DNA from: Blasia pusilla
Lineage: Eukaryota; Marchantiophyta; Marchantiopsida; Blasiales
Direction of reading: 5' to 3'
Assembly (NCBI GenBank): GCA_050084515.1
Contig: CM114275.1
Location: 22,816,001-22,880,000, forward strand
Length of the DNA stretch: 64,000 nt
In this document: piece by piece, positions 23,108 to 37,424 of the stretch
Position numbering within the stretch: position 1 is the first letter of the stretch
Layout of the letters: each line of letters opens with the position of its first letter
Made by a program: the position numbers and the translations under genes
The notes under the pieces: model-generated
What the model saw: only the letters and a program-made list of their open reading frames with translations
The model's database searches: none
What the model was told of the DNA's origin: nothing

Positions 23108-25200
23108 TCATTGCGATCCGGCCGACATATCCTCATCTGCATCGTCCTCGGAAGCATTCTCCTCCTCGTCCTCGCAAGAATCGACACCATGGGGTGCATG
23201 GCCGTTTCCAAACGCTCGGATGTGGTCCTTCAAAGACCTTTTGTGCTTGAAATCGGACCCACATATGCAGAACCACAGCTTCCCGCAATTTTTCTCGTGA
23301 GTCCTCCAGTCTCCGCGCACGGCGAAAGCCTTGTTGCACTTCCGGCACATGAACGGCTTAATCCCGTGCTTCCTCTTGTAATGCGTCTGCAGCGTCCGGA
23401 AATCCTTTAGAGGCTTGGCCCTCGGATGGTCGATGTTATTGCGGCACCCTTGTGCGCAGCAGTAGCATGGCAGGCGTAGCATTGCCGTCGGTTGAGTTCC
23501 TCGGAGCGACTCCGGGCCTTTTCGGTATTGCGAACCATGTCCCCACATGTGCATCTGTTCACAGACGGAGAGTATTACATCAGTTATCAATCGCTTCAAT
23601 CCTCGTTCACTACTACCACCACACCCCTACTTACGAACAGCTAATCCAACCTGTGCAGCTGACAAGCTGCGAAGACGAGTAAACCTCCGGGACAGTCTCT
23701 CCCGATCGGCTCGTTTCCTACACGAAAGTTCCAGTGGGGAGTGACAGACTCTCGCATGCATGCCACCAGTACGGTGGGCACGGTTCGCAAGCGTAGACTC
23801 GTCCGAGGGATGAGCTCTAACGCGCGTCACAAATGGAAGAGATTGAGCCATGACTTAATCCACAACAGTCGCGACTATCCATAAACGCTCCGGGAGTATA
23901 CTACCCTCGAGTGACGGACCAGGTCTATGCACATCCGAGCGATGATCCTCCGCGAGGACTGTTGCAATTCATCTTCAAAACCGAAAATCATGCAGACGTA
24001 ATAGCTCTGTGACGGGGAAAGCGCCTAGTCCTAAGGCTGAACTTCCCTTTGCATCTCGGAGACAACCACCAAAGGAGGCGGCATGCGCCCATGGAACGAC
24101 GCAAGCTTTACTCGAGCTGTGTGGAAAGCTCCGAGGTCAGCTAGGCCTGCCTGGGCGTTTCCACCACTGTGCACTTCGCCGTCATGACCGGATATATCGT
24201 ACCCTAGATCAACATACGTACGATGTTGATCGACCGAGGGGAGGAAATCAGCTTAGTCGATAGATAATATTGCATCTAGGGCTGCTGACTCCGAGCACTG
24301 AAGCCACCGGAGTGGAGTGCGAGTTGGAGACGTGTGACATGATCGACAGCAAGCCAGTGGCGTCTGCTAATCTGAGCTTTGTCGATGGACTCCCGCATGG
24401 AGGAGCCGGAGATGAGTAGAGGGGAGAAGAGAATGAAGCTTCACCTGCATATTGTTGTATCGATTGAAGGTTTTACTGCACACGGGGCAAGAGAACTGCG
24501 TGGGGCCGACGAGTATCTGAGCCGGAGTAGGAATCCAATACTGGCCGTCGGGCAATCTTCCTCGAGCGCGGTTGAAGCGGTCCTTGTCTAGGCCACCCAT
24601 GGAGCTGTCGTAGTTCAAGCCCCCCACCATTCCCTCCACCACCGAACTTCTCAAGCTGCTGCTCATCATAGCACAGTCAGAAGATGACGGAGGTCCGATG
24701 TGCAGTGCCACGGTGACATTCTCGTCGGGCTCTTCGTCCACCGGTGCGGAGGACGATGCGCTTGGAAGCAGAATAGCCGTGCGGAGAGGAGCTTCTTCCT
24801 GGGCGTGGTTCTTCGTCGAGGCAGACGAGGTGTTTGTGGGCGGGCTTAGGCTGAGGAAAGGAAGAGCTTGGGCGGCCCTCGCTATCGGGGGAGAGGCGCA
24901 ACGCCGTTCGTGATTGTAGTGAGACTGCGCCGTTTGGTAGAATTGATGGTGCGAACCGAAGAGATTGTAGTGCGAAGCGCCTGAGGCAGGCGAATCAGCA
25001 CCTGAAGAGGGGCCGGACCCGCTGAAGGAAGTTCCCACATTATCATCGGAGGAGAATGGGATAGCAACGGGTAATTGCGTCACCGGAGGAGCGAGATGAG
25101 GTTTCAACCATTCGCAAAACGGTAGGGGATGTGCAGTAATGGAACTCAGAGAACGGGGCACCGCAACGGAGCTGCTCTGGGCATGGTATCTCGAGCTCAT
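23108..25200 (-). CDS. WIP-family C2H2 zinc-finger transcription factor, two exons
   Basis: Exon 1 is 25200-24445 and exon 2 is 23554-23108, giving 400 residues. WIP proteins are plant-specific nuclear transcription factors; angiosperm members act in seed-coat, transmitting-tract, leaf-vein and root patterning. Residues 1-160 are Ser/Pro-rich. A conserved VTVALHIG stretch lies near residue 165. The family-defining [21 protein letters not shown] begins at residue 221. Four zinc fingers follow: C238-C241-H254-H258; a second around C282-H315; a C2HC-type with C322, C325, H338, C342; and a short C348-x-C350 finger with H363 and H371. The tail (376-395) is acidic. The intron has GT-AG ends, is in phase 0, and splits finger 1 after NNMQ, the position I recall as conserved in this family. 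The first ATG in the open frame (25200) is taken as start; a few upstream in-frame codons have no ATG. All finger ligands are intact. No neighbouring gene is visible. The family call is very secure; the exact paralogue is not assigned. Confidence 0.95.
23555..24444 (-). other. Intron of the WIP gene
   Basis: 890 bp between ATGCAG|GTGAAG (donor) and GTGAACAG|ATGCAC (acceptor) on the minus strand. Removing it joins the two halves of zinc finger 1 in frame, with the C-x2-C-x12-H-x3-H spacing restored. No embedded repeat or gene is seen. Confidence 0.92.
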
Positions 25201-28200
25201 CGTGCTGAGACCCCCGTCTTCTTCCCCGCGAGAGACCACCTCGAATGTCGGTTTCGTGAGTAGCCCCAGATTGACAGACTGGGAACCTGCTGACGCTAAT
25301 TCACGAGCTCGGATTGTCGATCAAGCAACCTGTGGCAGTTGACTCGAAACAGCTGCACCTGTATTAGCAAGCTCGCAGATCTATCCGCCGATGCACTCTT
25401 CGTGTGCTAGCTTGGATAACACCCGAAAACTCCAGACGCACGTCCCGCTCTCCGAGTTATCACGCCACGCTTCACGAGCTTATTGTCTCACTTTTCCGCA
25501 ATACCATTATTTAGAAACTCAGACGGCCTAACCAACCCAATCCATGACATCTGAGTCGACATAGTAGAGACATGCTTGTCGACCACCAGGAACTGTGGCA
25601 ACAGGTTCAAGAAAATTTCTCCTCCAGCAGCACGTGCCGTTTCCAATGCTCCTTCCTACATGGAAACCTCGTCGCCGTGGAGCTAGCCGGCACTATTGCG
25701 GGGGCGCTCGCGAACAAGTGCGTTTCTTACTGGCGCAGTGGAGGAGAGATAACGATGGAAGCTTCTTCGCTCGCACGCACAGACGCAGCCGTGCTCAGGG
25801 ACCTAGGCAAGGGCACGCTTCAGATTATCACCTTGGGAGCTCTCTTGACATGCACGCAGTGTGTGACAGACAGCTCTAGACCCTTCTCAAACCACGAAAG
25901 GAAAAGGCTACGACTACTGGCTGGCTTCGGTTCAACCGCCAGGAGAGAATTGCACAGAGAGCCGCAGGGCGGTCGATGGAAGAAGGAAGGTTGATGCTCA
26001 ACTCAGACAGGCAAGCAAGCAGACAGACAGAGACCAGTGAAAAGTGAGATGAGAGCTCAGCTGTTTTAAAGGAGGGTGAGGAGTGTTGCGAGTGACTGCG
26101 ATTAGAGGTGGAGGCCAACAGACGACTTTGAAGAGGCTGGGAACCATATACCCACCGGAGAGATAAATAAACCGAGCAGGGGGTTGCTGCGATGAGAGAC
26201 AAGGAGTGATGCAAGGGACAGGAGGTGTTATGATGCATATGTATCAGAAGCGCGACGAGAGAAATCGCGCGAGCGCCCGCTCGGATCCTCCCGACGCTGG
26301 TGCCCAGCTTTGGTCCCGAACCGGGGCCGCGACTCCGCTCTCGGAGATGACGGGCCGGGTGAGTGTAACCGGCTACCCTATCCAAGGTTGGGAGTCGTTC
26401 GCCGCTCGCGATCCGACGGGCGCCGGACTCCCGGCTGGCCCGACCCTCTAAATGTCACCGTAGCTCACACTAAACCTGCCGCCAAATCGCCAGGTATCGC
26501 GAAGTAGGAGGAACAGGAGGAGCAGCCGAAAGTACCTCCAAAGATCCAGGACAGGACTACATGTAGCAACAGTGCTTGGATGTGGAAGGACACGGGCCGC
26601 GTCCTTGCGTGGTAGCGGACGCGAAACACCCGAGTCGTGTACTCATACGCGGCCACCGGTATCGTAGCGGCTGTGTCGCCCGGTCGGTGATCAGGCCCGA
26701 CGCGTCCCCGTACAAACGAGCCGCGGCGGTGAGTTGTCCCTGCGTCCCGAAGGGCTGGGGCCCTGTCCTTGCATTCCCTCCTTGGACTTCCACGTGCGCA
26801 GCCCGGCACTTGGGCCGGTAACAAGTTGCGGTTCGCGTGGCGTTAACTCATTGTTGGAGCCCCGGCATCATGCAACGGGAAGGAGGCAGTAAACAAACCG
26901 AACTCGTCGTCAGCTCGCATCACCCTCCGACCACTTCTGACATAGAAAGCCTCGCCTTCCTTTTTCGCCTCTTCCCTAACTGAGCGAGTCAACCGCGGTT
27001 AGGTATACGTGTGCACCTCCACATACACGTACGTATGTGTCTCGTAGTGGGTGCACGGCGGCCAGCCTTCCTCCACTCCATTTTAAATCCCAGTGCGATC
27101 GTGAGCTTTTCAGGCGTTACGCCTCGCTTTTAAGACCCGTCGGAAAGCGGGCCAGATCCCACCACGGTTGCCTGCTCACCTCGCCAAGTCCCCGTGGACA
27201 AATTTGGCATGGAGGGTCTTTCGCAGCTGTAATCCGCCAGTACGCCGTGGATGTAATCACCTCCAGGTTAGGTTATTACCAACACCCTCATTTGGAGGGA
27301 CCAAGAAGAACCGCCATTCTCTCGCTCTGGCTATCTAGTTAACAATTTATGCCCTCTCTAACCTCTTCCTTCTCGTGACCCCAAATCTCGGGTCCGGACT
27401 GCAACGCTTTTCCCGCTCCTGCGACGCTCGGGTCGGCTCGGGCCCCCCGACCGGACCTGACTGGGTTGGGCGGGGGGGTGGGGGAGCTCCACAGCCTCTC
27501 GCTTCCCGGCGGGGGGTTCATTGTACCATTTTCTGCAGAGCGCCGCCGGCCGCTGTTCAAATTTCATGTGGCAGGGCAGTGGGAACTCTTGTGTAAGAGT
27601 ACGTTCTTTGCCCACAACTTATCTTTCAGGGAGGGGCATCTTTGGGCGACTTCCAGTCAGAAGTCTGGGCATTCGAAAACCCGATGGGCCGAAAGTTCCT
27701 GCCGTAGATCTCAACCTTATCCTGGAGTATGAAGCTCTCCCGGCAAGCGGCCATATATGCCGATGTGCGTTCGCCGGCATGAGTCGGGCGATTCGGCACG
27801 GTCAAAGACAGTACTGATAGTACAGGCGGATAAGCACACGCCGCAGCCGGGGGCGTGCTGTCTTTTTCGGCCTCTTTCCCGACAGTCAGGAATCCCAGGC
27901 AAAGGCAAAAACTGCACTAAGACAGTCAGGTACTTCATTTTGTGCTCCCCAACTTCTGCGAGGACCGACTTTTCAGAATTCTCCCCCGTCCCGTCCTACG
28001 AAATCCTCATCATCATATTGGACGAGATTAGTGCCTCTACTGCCCTAGGAGCGTAGGAAGTCCTGCCCTCCAGCTGGATTCGATCTCCACTACACTGCAT
28101 GCGCGTCTACTACGTTACGTGCCGGAGTCGCAGCACGAGTGCATACCCCTTCGCGCTCGATATATCTATAGATAAATATATATCTACGTGAGTATATAAT

Positions 28201-31200
28201 CGAATCCGTGACTTTACGAAGCATCTTCTCAATCCGGCCGTCCGCTCTGCAGATCGACTGTCCGCGTCTAATTGTCAGCCCGTCTTTATTAATCCACTGT
28301 TGACGTCTCCAGAAGTACGGGTACTGCATTCGATTTGACTGCTAGCTTTAGTTTCGCTGCAGCATCTACAACGGCGTCAGGAACTCTCTCCTCTGTCCCT
28401 CTCTCTCTCTGTCTCGGTCTCGGTCTCGGTCTCGCTCTCCCTCGCCCTCCCTCACTATTTACACCGAAACCAGGACGAGCCGGTGACCGAGTTGACTCCG
28501 TTTTCGTACTGTACCGAGATTCAAAAAGCGTACACGGATTCGTTTGTTTGCTCATGTACGAAGTGTTTGGGTACCATATCCGTATGTTTTTTGTTGTCTC
28601 TTCTTTCCTTCGAGCGTGCGAGCTCGCTCTACGATACGGGATTTCGGTTGCACGCTATGGGGAATGGAGACGAAGGTTGTGCCAGGGAAGCCGGCCTGGA
28701 TGGGTGGGGATAGTTGTTGCGTTCCCGTTCGACGAGTTGCTCTAGTTCCAGACTTACAGTGCATACTGCTCTGTCACACGTGTTTCCTGCCCAACCACTT
28801 TCCCTTGAAATCAACCTAAAACATCGAAAGCCGTAGTCGCCGAGCGCAGCCTTGAGACAGGCATACGGGCTGGCTGGGCCGGCCGGCCAGCCAGCCAGCC
28901 AGGAGAGTTTGGATAGTAGTAGAGTCGACTCGCGTCTCCAGATTGTGGAGCCTGGATGGGCCGTGGCCCAGAGTTCGGTTCCAGAGAACCTTATTACTCC
29001 CACGCACTGCGAAATAGATTTTGGGGCTGTGGTCCACCTGCTTTGAATACCGGCGCGCGCTCTCGGGTTGGGTCGTCTTTCTAGACTCGATCGTTCCCTC
29101 CCTCCCTCGCTCGCTCGCCCACCCGAGGACATCATTCTTTCTTTCGACATGGCAGCTACTAAGCGCTCTAGGCTATACCAATATTCCTGCTCGAGTATCT
29201 CTACCACGTCAGTGTGGTTAGTTGGTCTGTAACCATTATCGCGTACATATTGTAGCCGAGCAGCGCAGGCGAACGGAGGACGGACGGGAGGAATATAAGA
29301 AACCCTCCTAATACCTAGACATCATGGCCTACTACCAAGGAAAAGCTGAGGGGCTTGAGAGGGGAGGAGGATGATGCACAATTTACCCACCGACCCTGGG
29401 GCGGGAGCCTGGCAGGGACGCTCGTTATTGGGCAGAGAAGAATGCTAACCAAGGTCAGGGCGCAGACCGGCGAATGGTGGAGGGAAGTCACTACTGGCCG
29501 GTACGCCTGGAGAAAGCGCGGCTGGGCGCTTTGCTTGCCCGTCGATTCGTCATCTTTGACCATCCATCGAACGGCATTGGCCACATACCAAGGCTCTCCG
29601 CAGAAGGTGTTCCCTATGATTCCGACAATGTCTGACCCAGCTTCTATGCACCCTGCCCAACTTCTTTACCAACCTACCACCCGATTTGGAGGCCCACACC
29701 TCTTAAATAAATTCCTACAAGTCGTGCTTAGTGGCGGGCCCAAACCGGTCTATCTTAGATCGTTTCATTGCGCTTCCTCCAAAATCTCAGGTCATCATCG
29801 GCATCAAAAATAGCCATCCGTCATTTCCTCAGACCGGAGTCCAGAGTCCAGGGTCCAGACACCGACTCGGATTAGCCGGCCTAATCATTTCTGCTCTCCC
29901 TTAATGGTCTGCCCTCACTTTAGAGGACCTCCACTTCGGACCCCCCGTCGCTAACAAGCCGACGTTTCATTTCAGCCCACCGCGTTCGTCACTTTATTTT
30001 TCGCCGGTGGTGCGAGTCCCCCGGGGATAACGTTCGGATGCGCGACGAGTTTCGACCGCGACTGCTCGCGATCGTGAACGCAAGATCGTTTTTTTTTTTC
30101 CCCCCGAACTTGAGGTCCCGGTGCATTGTCTATCCTTTGCGACACACGCGAAAGAGGGAATGAAGCAAGCGAACGCAGAGCCTTGGACTTGGAGAGAAAC
30201 GAGACAAGGCGGAGCGGGACCACCGGAACGAAGCAAGCAAAGAGGAGCCTTGTAGGTACTCTTTTGTGGTGGTGGACGCCAGAGGTGGGTCGGGGGGGTC
30301 TAGGGGTAGGAGGACGGATTCGGATAAGCGGATTGATTGATCGACCCCGTAGAGCGCACAGCTGTGGTTAAGTAGCGCGAGCTCACTGCGCTAGCTCGAT
30401 AGCTAGCTAGCTAGCTATCTGCAGGATTGGCGGTTAGCTACTGCTAGGAGGCTAAAGACTTAGGACAGCGTAGCTAGGAGTCCCCCGTCATTTTGCTTGC
30501 GATTATCGCGGTTGGTTGCTAATAGGGCCACTCACTGCCGGAGTTGGGAGGCCCCCGGGAGTGGTGGCAACGGCCAATGCCCGTTTGAAGAAACGGGTAC
30601 CTACACACGGCTCCCGTTTCGGCAATTTTTAGGGACGTCCGAAAGAAATTTTTGTCCTCTTTCGAACGATACCAAATTTTAAATTATTGTACACGGGGAT
30701 TTTCTTCCGTCCCCGTATTTGTTCCCCGTCGGGAGGAAATGAATGGCCCTAATTTTCTTTTTTTGCATGCCGATAATCGCAGCGAGCAACGGGGCGACCG
30801 GCACCCAAATGAGATTCTCGTTGTTGTTGTCGTCCAGCGTTGTACATGTGGGAAAGCCCATCGATCGATTCCGCATCCAACAAGCTCGCCCGTCCGCCTG
30901 CCTGCCTGCCAGCCGTATGCTGCGGTGGAATTGGCAATTAAGGACTTAATAGGGAAGAGCAACTGCGGAGCACGATCAGATTCCCGCATGAGGCAACTTG
31001 GGTAGTGTAAGCATGATGGAGTGAAGAATAATGAACATATGTTGAAACCATAGCAGCAGGATGGATGAAGCCGAAATGGAAAGCTCACACAATCCAATCT
31101 ACACGAATGTGTATGGATAAAATATTCCCCCACAGCCCGCCTTGGTGAAGCTCACTTTGAAGTTCCACAATTAGTTCTTAGATTCGACCTGCTGGCACGT

Positions 31201-34200
31201 CAAAGACACTAACATCGATCATGGTCTCTGGCGATTCTCCTAGAGCTCAGACTGGACATGATAAGGGGCCCTCCATTGCAATGAAACACCTATCATAAGC
31301 AGTAAACATAATTTGCAATGTGACAAGACCCACGTGGAGCGCACATATTTACCACCCCCTCTTTCAAAATCAAAGCGAACCCCTCTCTCTACCTTACCTC
31401 CCTTTCCCGTCTCAATCATCACCTGCCCTTTCCCGATGCTTCCAACCCACGCCCCTCCCCCCCACCACCACCAAGAGACCTATTCCAATACCCACACCAG
31501 ATTCCAGAAGCGCATCTCGTCACGATACAGTGAATTATATAAGGACGGAAGAGGGAGGAGGTGAGGATTAAAGTTGAAACCCTCCTCGGCCCTTAACTCG
31601 CTCGCTCCTAAGCAGCAGGAGCAAGCACAATATGCTCGGCCAGCACCGGCGTTCTTTGAAAATTTAGCGGGTCGAGAATGTGTGATTTCCGAATGAAATC
31701 TGAAACTTTAGTCCAATTACCGACGTGAAAACTGGGTTTGCGTTCTAAAATTTAGGATAAACCGGCAAGAATGACGAAATTTCCGACATCCTTGAAAGTT
31801 CTCTCGGAAAGGAACCGGTGCGCCTAAAAATCCTGTCCGAGCACTGCCGGTGACGCACAGGACAGACCGTAAGGAGTTTGCTTCCAGCGCAGGAACGGAA
31901 GAAAACTGTGCCGCATATTAAAAGCAACCGCCCCCTACCCCTAATCCTAATTAACTAATTATTATTAATGTCATACTTTGTGGTACCCTCCATTCCCCGG
32001 AAGAGAAACTTCTCATGTCTTCCTCACCCAATCCACCTAATTCTTTCTCCTCATTACTGAAATCTAACCTCGATTTACACTGACAAAGCATGTACTAATT
32101 ACTCCCTAATCAGCAAACACTAATTACCGACCCCGTCCGATTACGCACTAATACGCAGGCCCACAATATATAAATCGCAGAACGTTCCAAACGTTCCCAT
32201 CCCATCCCATCCCATCCTATATAGGTGCTGCAGAATCTGGTGCCCGAGGGATAGATAAGAGAGAAAGATCTGCACGGAACACTTCCACAGCACCATTTTA
32301 TTGTCAATAAATATAGACGGGTTTAATTCAAACCTCACTAATCGCCATGACAGCCCCTCGTAAATCTTTTGCCCCCCTGATTTCCGACAATCTCCGACAG
32401 GGTGGCCCACCGTCCAATCTTCCATTCAGCCTCGAGCACGCTCGCCTTTATTGCTCTTCCCCTCTTGCTCCCTAGTCCTGCCAAACTAGCGTCCGGCCAA
32501 AGTCCTGGGATTCTATCGCTCCCCGGCCCCTCCACACCGCCCACGACACCGCCACGTCCCGGATCCCAGCATACCCCTCCCCTATTCCCCCGCCGGGAAA
32601 TCTTACGATTCTTTTCTACCCTGCCCCCGCATTCGGAACCTTAGCGTATAGCTCCCGCGAGCCAGAGGTGGCTTCGTCGTTGGTCCGATCGCAATCGGAT
32701 GTCGGCCGCGCGACAGGCGCCTCGTGGTGGTGAGCACGGCGGAGCGATCCAGACCCTCCATCACGAATCGGACGGCGCATGATACGGAGAGGAGAATTCC
32801 GCCTCCGCTTGCAGTAGAGGGTCACTCGCTCCGCCAAGTCTCCGTTCAGTGTTTGGCGGCTGCAGTTGTCGCCGGGTCCTCTCTCCCGGGCCCAGGCCGA
32901 AGTCTCGCGCGGGTTGTTACTGCTTCTGGAGGTTAAAAGCTTCAAGAAGCAGTGGGCTAAATTTGGTAAATGAGCAACAGGTGTCGTAGTTATCTCTTTT
33001 TGTATTTTCTAATCCGTTAGACCAATAGCCGTAACGGCATGATATGCCCGTAAATTTAAAGCCTTGGGATGACAAGTTTCTGATATCGAAAACTGTGTGC
33101 ACTGCTGACACTGTTTTCGTATAACGTAAATTGTATACTAATATATCTTGGACCGAGAGGATGCTACTACTACTATATCGTCCCGAGTCAACCTTTTCAA
33201 AAAGGCGAAGCGGATCAACGAGAAAAGAAAAAACGTCTCTTAAAGGGGCGATTGTTCTTTGGTCGTTTAGTACTCACACTTCCCTTGTGTAGAACTGCAA
33301 AAATGATATCCAATAGCTCACTTCATTCCCATTAATGTCGTCTTCTTTACTCGCGTTCATGATTGCATCATCCCTTGAATTAATACCACTCGTATGTAGT
33401 TGCTTTGCGCTCGCAAGCTTATCTCCTCTGTGGCTTCTTCAAGTGTAGCTTTTGCTTTTCTTAGATTCTCCCGAACGCTGTGTTGGATTTGTGTTCCTCC
33501 TACCCACCACCCGACCCTAGACTGTTTCGCTTGATGTCATGCGATTGATGCAAATCGTTAACCCTCACGAAGAATGGGTAATGGAACGGTCTCAAATTCT
33601 CCCTCCGCCTTTTGCTTTCCCTTTTCCAACCGATGCGGGTTGACGGTTCACAGTTACTGCGTAATACGTCACAGTCGCAGTAGAGATGGCACCGGGAGAG
33701 GACCGGCGTTCGACGTCGGAGGCTTGTCGCTTTCCCCGGCAACCTCCGCGCCCGCACGACAAGCCTCAAGCAAGCCGGGATTCATTTTCAGGTGGTCGTG
33801 GACTGAACTCGTGTCGCTTTTGCGAATTTAGATCACGACTCGCAGGAGCCTTCCAGGTGACCCCTTCAGGTTAACCTGACCAACCCGTTGGCCGAAAAAG
33901 ACGAGGGAGAGAACTGGAAAAGTGTCAGCCGTGAAGCGGATCTATGTATGCAGGAGGCAGCACAGTAGCTAGATCCGCTCCATTTGTAGATGGAAGATTC
34001 CGCTCCGTCTCGAATTGAGTACAGAAGTTACCACGTCGCTGCGGAAGGGTTTGGTATCTCGTGCCGTTCATGGTCCCAACGTGAGGACACCCAAGAATCA
34101 CTCGTTCTAGGTGGCCAGATGCCTGCATACAAACGGAGGCATGTTGCGATGCTCGAGCACGGGATTGCTGGGAATCTTGTGCGAGCGTACTGTTACCGTT

Positions 34201-35932
34201 AATGCTTCAAATCTTGGTGGGACGGCGGAGTCGGAGAAATTCTTCTAGTTTTCTCGTAACTCACCTCGGGCCAATTGTAATCTTTATAATTGCTGTCCAT
34301 GGTGGTGAGAGGGAAGCGCGCGATGCAGACCGCCTTCTCTTTCAGGGTAATGTGGGAGCGAGTTACCTTCGGTGAGAAAAAGAGGAGAGGAAGCATGAGA
34401 CGAGCCCGACTGTCGTCGATGGAGATGGAGGACGTTAGTAGTGATGGAAGCATACGTAGGGGGGAAGGGTGGAATGAAGTGCGGGAAACTGGAGGGAGGG
34501 AGGGACACGAGGAGAGCACCACATCCTCTTGTCAAGGCTTCTAGTGTGGCTTTTGTGGAACACCATGAACTGAAGTCTGTTGTTTGAAGCGAGAGGAGAA
34601 GGGGATCAGACAAATGCAAATAGGTGGTGGGTCAGATTTGGTCTCTCTTTGTGGAGACGAAGTCTGCTGCTGCTGCTGCTTTTTCTCCCTAGCTTTCGTG
34701 AGTTTCCTCCTGCTGTTGCAGGTCTCCCTGCGGATGCCCTGCTACAAGTGTTGTTTGTGTCCCTCTCCTGCAGCTATGATTCACGCTGCAACTCCTGCCT
34801 GCCTACCTGCCTGCCCCTCCTACCTGCAGGTTGCGTGCCTGCCGGTAATGCGGTTCTGCTCGGTTCATGGGCTCGATTATGAAATGCACAAGAGAACGCA
34901 CACGCAGAACATTGTGAGTAGAGAGAAGAGAAGCCAGAGCATAAGCTGCGAAAGAATATGACAAAGAGTGCGCAGCGCACCATCCACGTGGTACGTTCGA
35001 ACGACCGAACCGAGGCACCACCGCTAGTGCACCGATGACCGACGTAAGGCGAGCTGCGGTGGGGTGGTGTGGTGCGGAGCACAGTGATCTGGACTACGAG
35101 GGCTATAGTACGTACCGAGCCCAGCAGTCCTGAACGGACTCGATCTAGTCCCCTGAGACTAGTTACTCTATTCTATTCTACTCTACGCCGAGCCTACGGT
35201 TGCCAACGTTAGAGATGCGGAAATAGCGCATGGGGCTGCTGCCCCCCTCACCTCTAGTACCCGTGTCTCTCGTAGGGCGGAAATTTGGACGGGTAGTGAG
35301 GGAAGGAGGGATTTAAGGATAGATAACTGCAATGGACTCGCCTTATAATGAACCCAGGACGCTGTTGTGGCATTACCAAGGCCAGCACAATCACTGAGCT
35401 GTGCTCAGCCCTCGAGTGGAGTAGACTGCACTGCTGAAACTAAGTCCAGTCCTCCCAGTGGAGTGGACTGCACTTCTGCACTGGGCTGGATCTCCTCCTC
35501 CTCTCCTCCTTCCTTCCCTCCCTCCCTCCCTCCCTACTCCTTTAAGAAAAGGAAACAGCGGAGTACGCAACTTGGCCAAGCTCAGAAGATCCAAATTGGA
35601 ACTGCGACTTTGCACTACTAAAGAGGAGCGTACTGGACTGGACAGGACCGGACGGAACTGGGCCAGAGCTGCTACTGCCCAGGACTGGACCGGGAAATGA
35701 TTTTTGGTTTCTTCTTTCTTTGTTCTTCCCTGATTCTGTGGAAGGGAATTCTGCATTTGGCAAGCCATGGAAGGCGGTCAGAGCTCGTACTGCGTCCGGA
35801 CCCAACCGGACGTCGTCCTCTTGCCTCGATCAGGGTTGCTCTCCTCGTGTGAGCGACTATGGGAGAAGTGTAATGAACTTCACAGCAGGAGGAGGACGAG
35901 GAGGTAGAGTGGCCAGCAGCTGTGGTACTACA

Positions 35933-35958
35933 CTGCCTGCCTGCCTGCCTGCCTGCCT
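35933..35958. repeat. (TGCC)n microsatellite
   Basis: About six tandem TGCC units. Related TGCC/CTGC runs occur at 30895-30912 and 34795-34815. Confidence 0.85.
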
Positions 35959-36543
35959 CCTTCAAAACTTGGCCGGTAAACGACCCCCAATAGATGGGCC
36001 ACATTATTAGATCGCCCCGACACGGACTGTTAAACTGTTGCAATGCGCTCACTCGCCATAGAATGTAGACACAGTTGACAGGTGACCATGGTTCACGGTG
36101 ATTACGTTCCGCGCCCCACCCCCCGTTTCTTGTCCGTATCGCTGGAGCCACGAGTCGGTTCAATGCAATGTCGTTTTGGAAATTTGGAATACCATGTTCC
36201 TGAGTTCACGTTCCTTAAGATATTGTTCCCCGCGGAGTCCGTTCCGTTCGCCAAGTTCATTTCCCGTGGCCACGTCCTCGACTCTTCAACGTTCTCTCGA
36301 GACAATCCTTCCCCGCCATGTTTCACAGCTCCGTTCCCGGCCCAACTTTCCATCACTCGCTGGGCTCGACTTCACCCGATCTTCCTTTTTCGTCCAAAAC
36401 GAAAAGATTGGCCTGCGGCTCGCTAGCATTTATCGGTAATAAAAACCAATCAAATACCCATCACAGTAATGACACCCAAACAAGGTGTCATTACTTGACG
36501 TGTCGAGGGATCGGAGGGGGAGGACTTATCCTACGAGGACGAA

Positions 36544-36564
36544 GACGACGACGACGACGACGAC
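36544..36564. repeat. (GAC)7 triplet repeat
   Basis: Seven perfect GAC units; no gene context supported. Confidence 0.9.
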
Positions 36565-37400
36565 TTCCGCAAACATGTGAGCTTTAAGATCCCCCATGTG
36601 GAGAAACATTGCAGTTAAGTGTAGATGTGATCTCGCAATTGGAGCACCGGGCGGGGGGACCGGTTCTCCATCGCCGATTTCCTCACCTTTCGCGACGGAG
36701 ATCGGGGATGATTTAGTCAAAATGGGCTATCAGTGCTCTATATATGGGAAGCGGATCGGCGAGGATACCGTTGCGGCAGTAGAGGTGTACAGTAGTTGAA
36801 GCACTGTTGGTTGTAGTAGTAGGAGTAGGGCGGGGGAGGGGTGTGGGCTCCGCGCGCGCTGGTGAGCACACACCACTCACAGACTGCCACCATTTCTATG
36901 ATTGCACAGACATGCTACGGTGGAAATCAGTCCGAGACAGGATTAATCTGGGCATGGTGTGATGACGAGAAGAAGGAGGTGTCTGGGGCCCGCTCTCCCA
37001 CAAAGGAAGAGACAGGGAGAACGCAAGCAGAGAAAGAGCGCTCTGGCAGCCCCTGCCCGCCCGCCCGCGCGCGCTCGATGATCGATAGATCGATCCATCG
37101 CGAGGTGAACCAAAGTGAGCGACAGTGCCGCCTCCTGTAGGAGGACCAGGAACAGTGCCTGCTGCGGGACAGGACGGGTCGGGACGCGACGCGAAGGGAA
37201 GGAACGGGACGGGCTGGCATGGGAATGTAGCTTACGTGTTGCTGCAAGGGTGGCAGCGAGATTTGGAAATATCTTGTTATTTTGTCGTGGAATGTGCGTT
37301 CCGAAGGCGAAGCGCAAGCGGTCGAAACAGCTTAGGTCACGCCGTGATGTGTCACTAGGGGAGACGACATGGAACGAAGAATACTCGTTCTGTTTGTTTG

Positions 37401-37424
37401 TTTTTTTTTTTTTTTTTTTTTTTT
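37401..37424. repeat. Poly-T homopolymer (24 T)
   Basis: Uninterrupted run of 24 T. On the minus strand this would be a poly-A tail, but no retroposed gene or target-site duplication is recognisable beside it. Confidence 0.9.

Noticed and set aside
28050-28110. Possible tRNA T-arm (GGATTCGATCTCC)
   Set aside because: No matching acceptor stem, D-arm or anticodon arm at the right distance.
28335-29813. Several frames of 100-190 codons on both strands
   Set aside because: Mutually overlapping, low complexity in part, no recognisable motif; no reason to prefer one.
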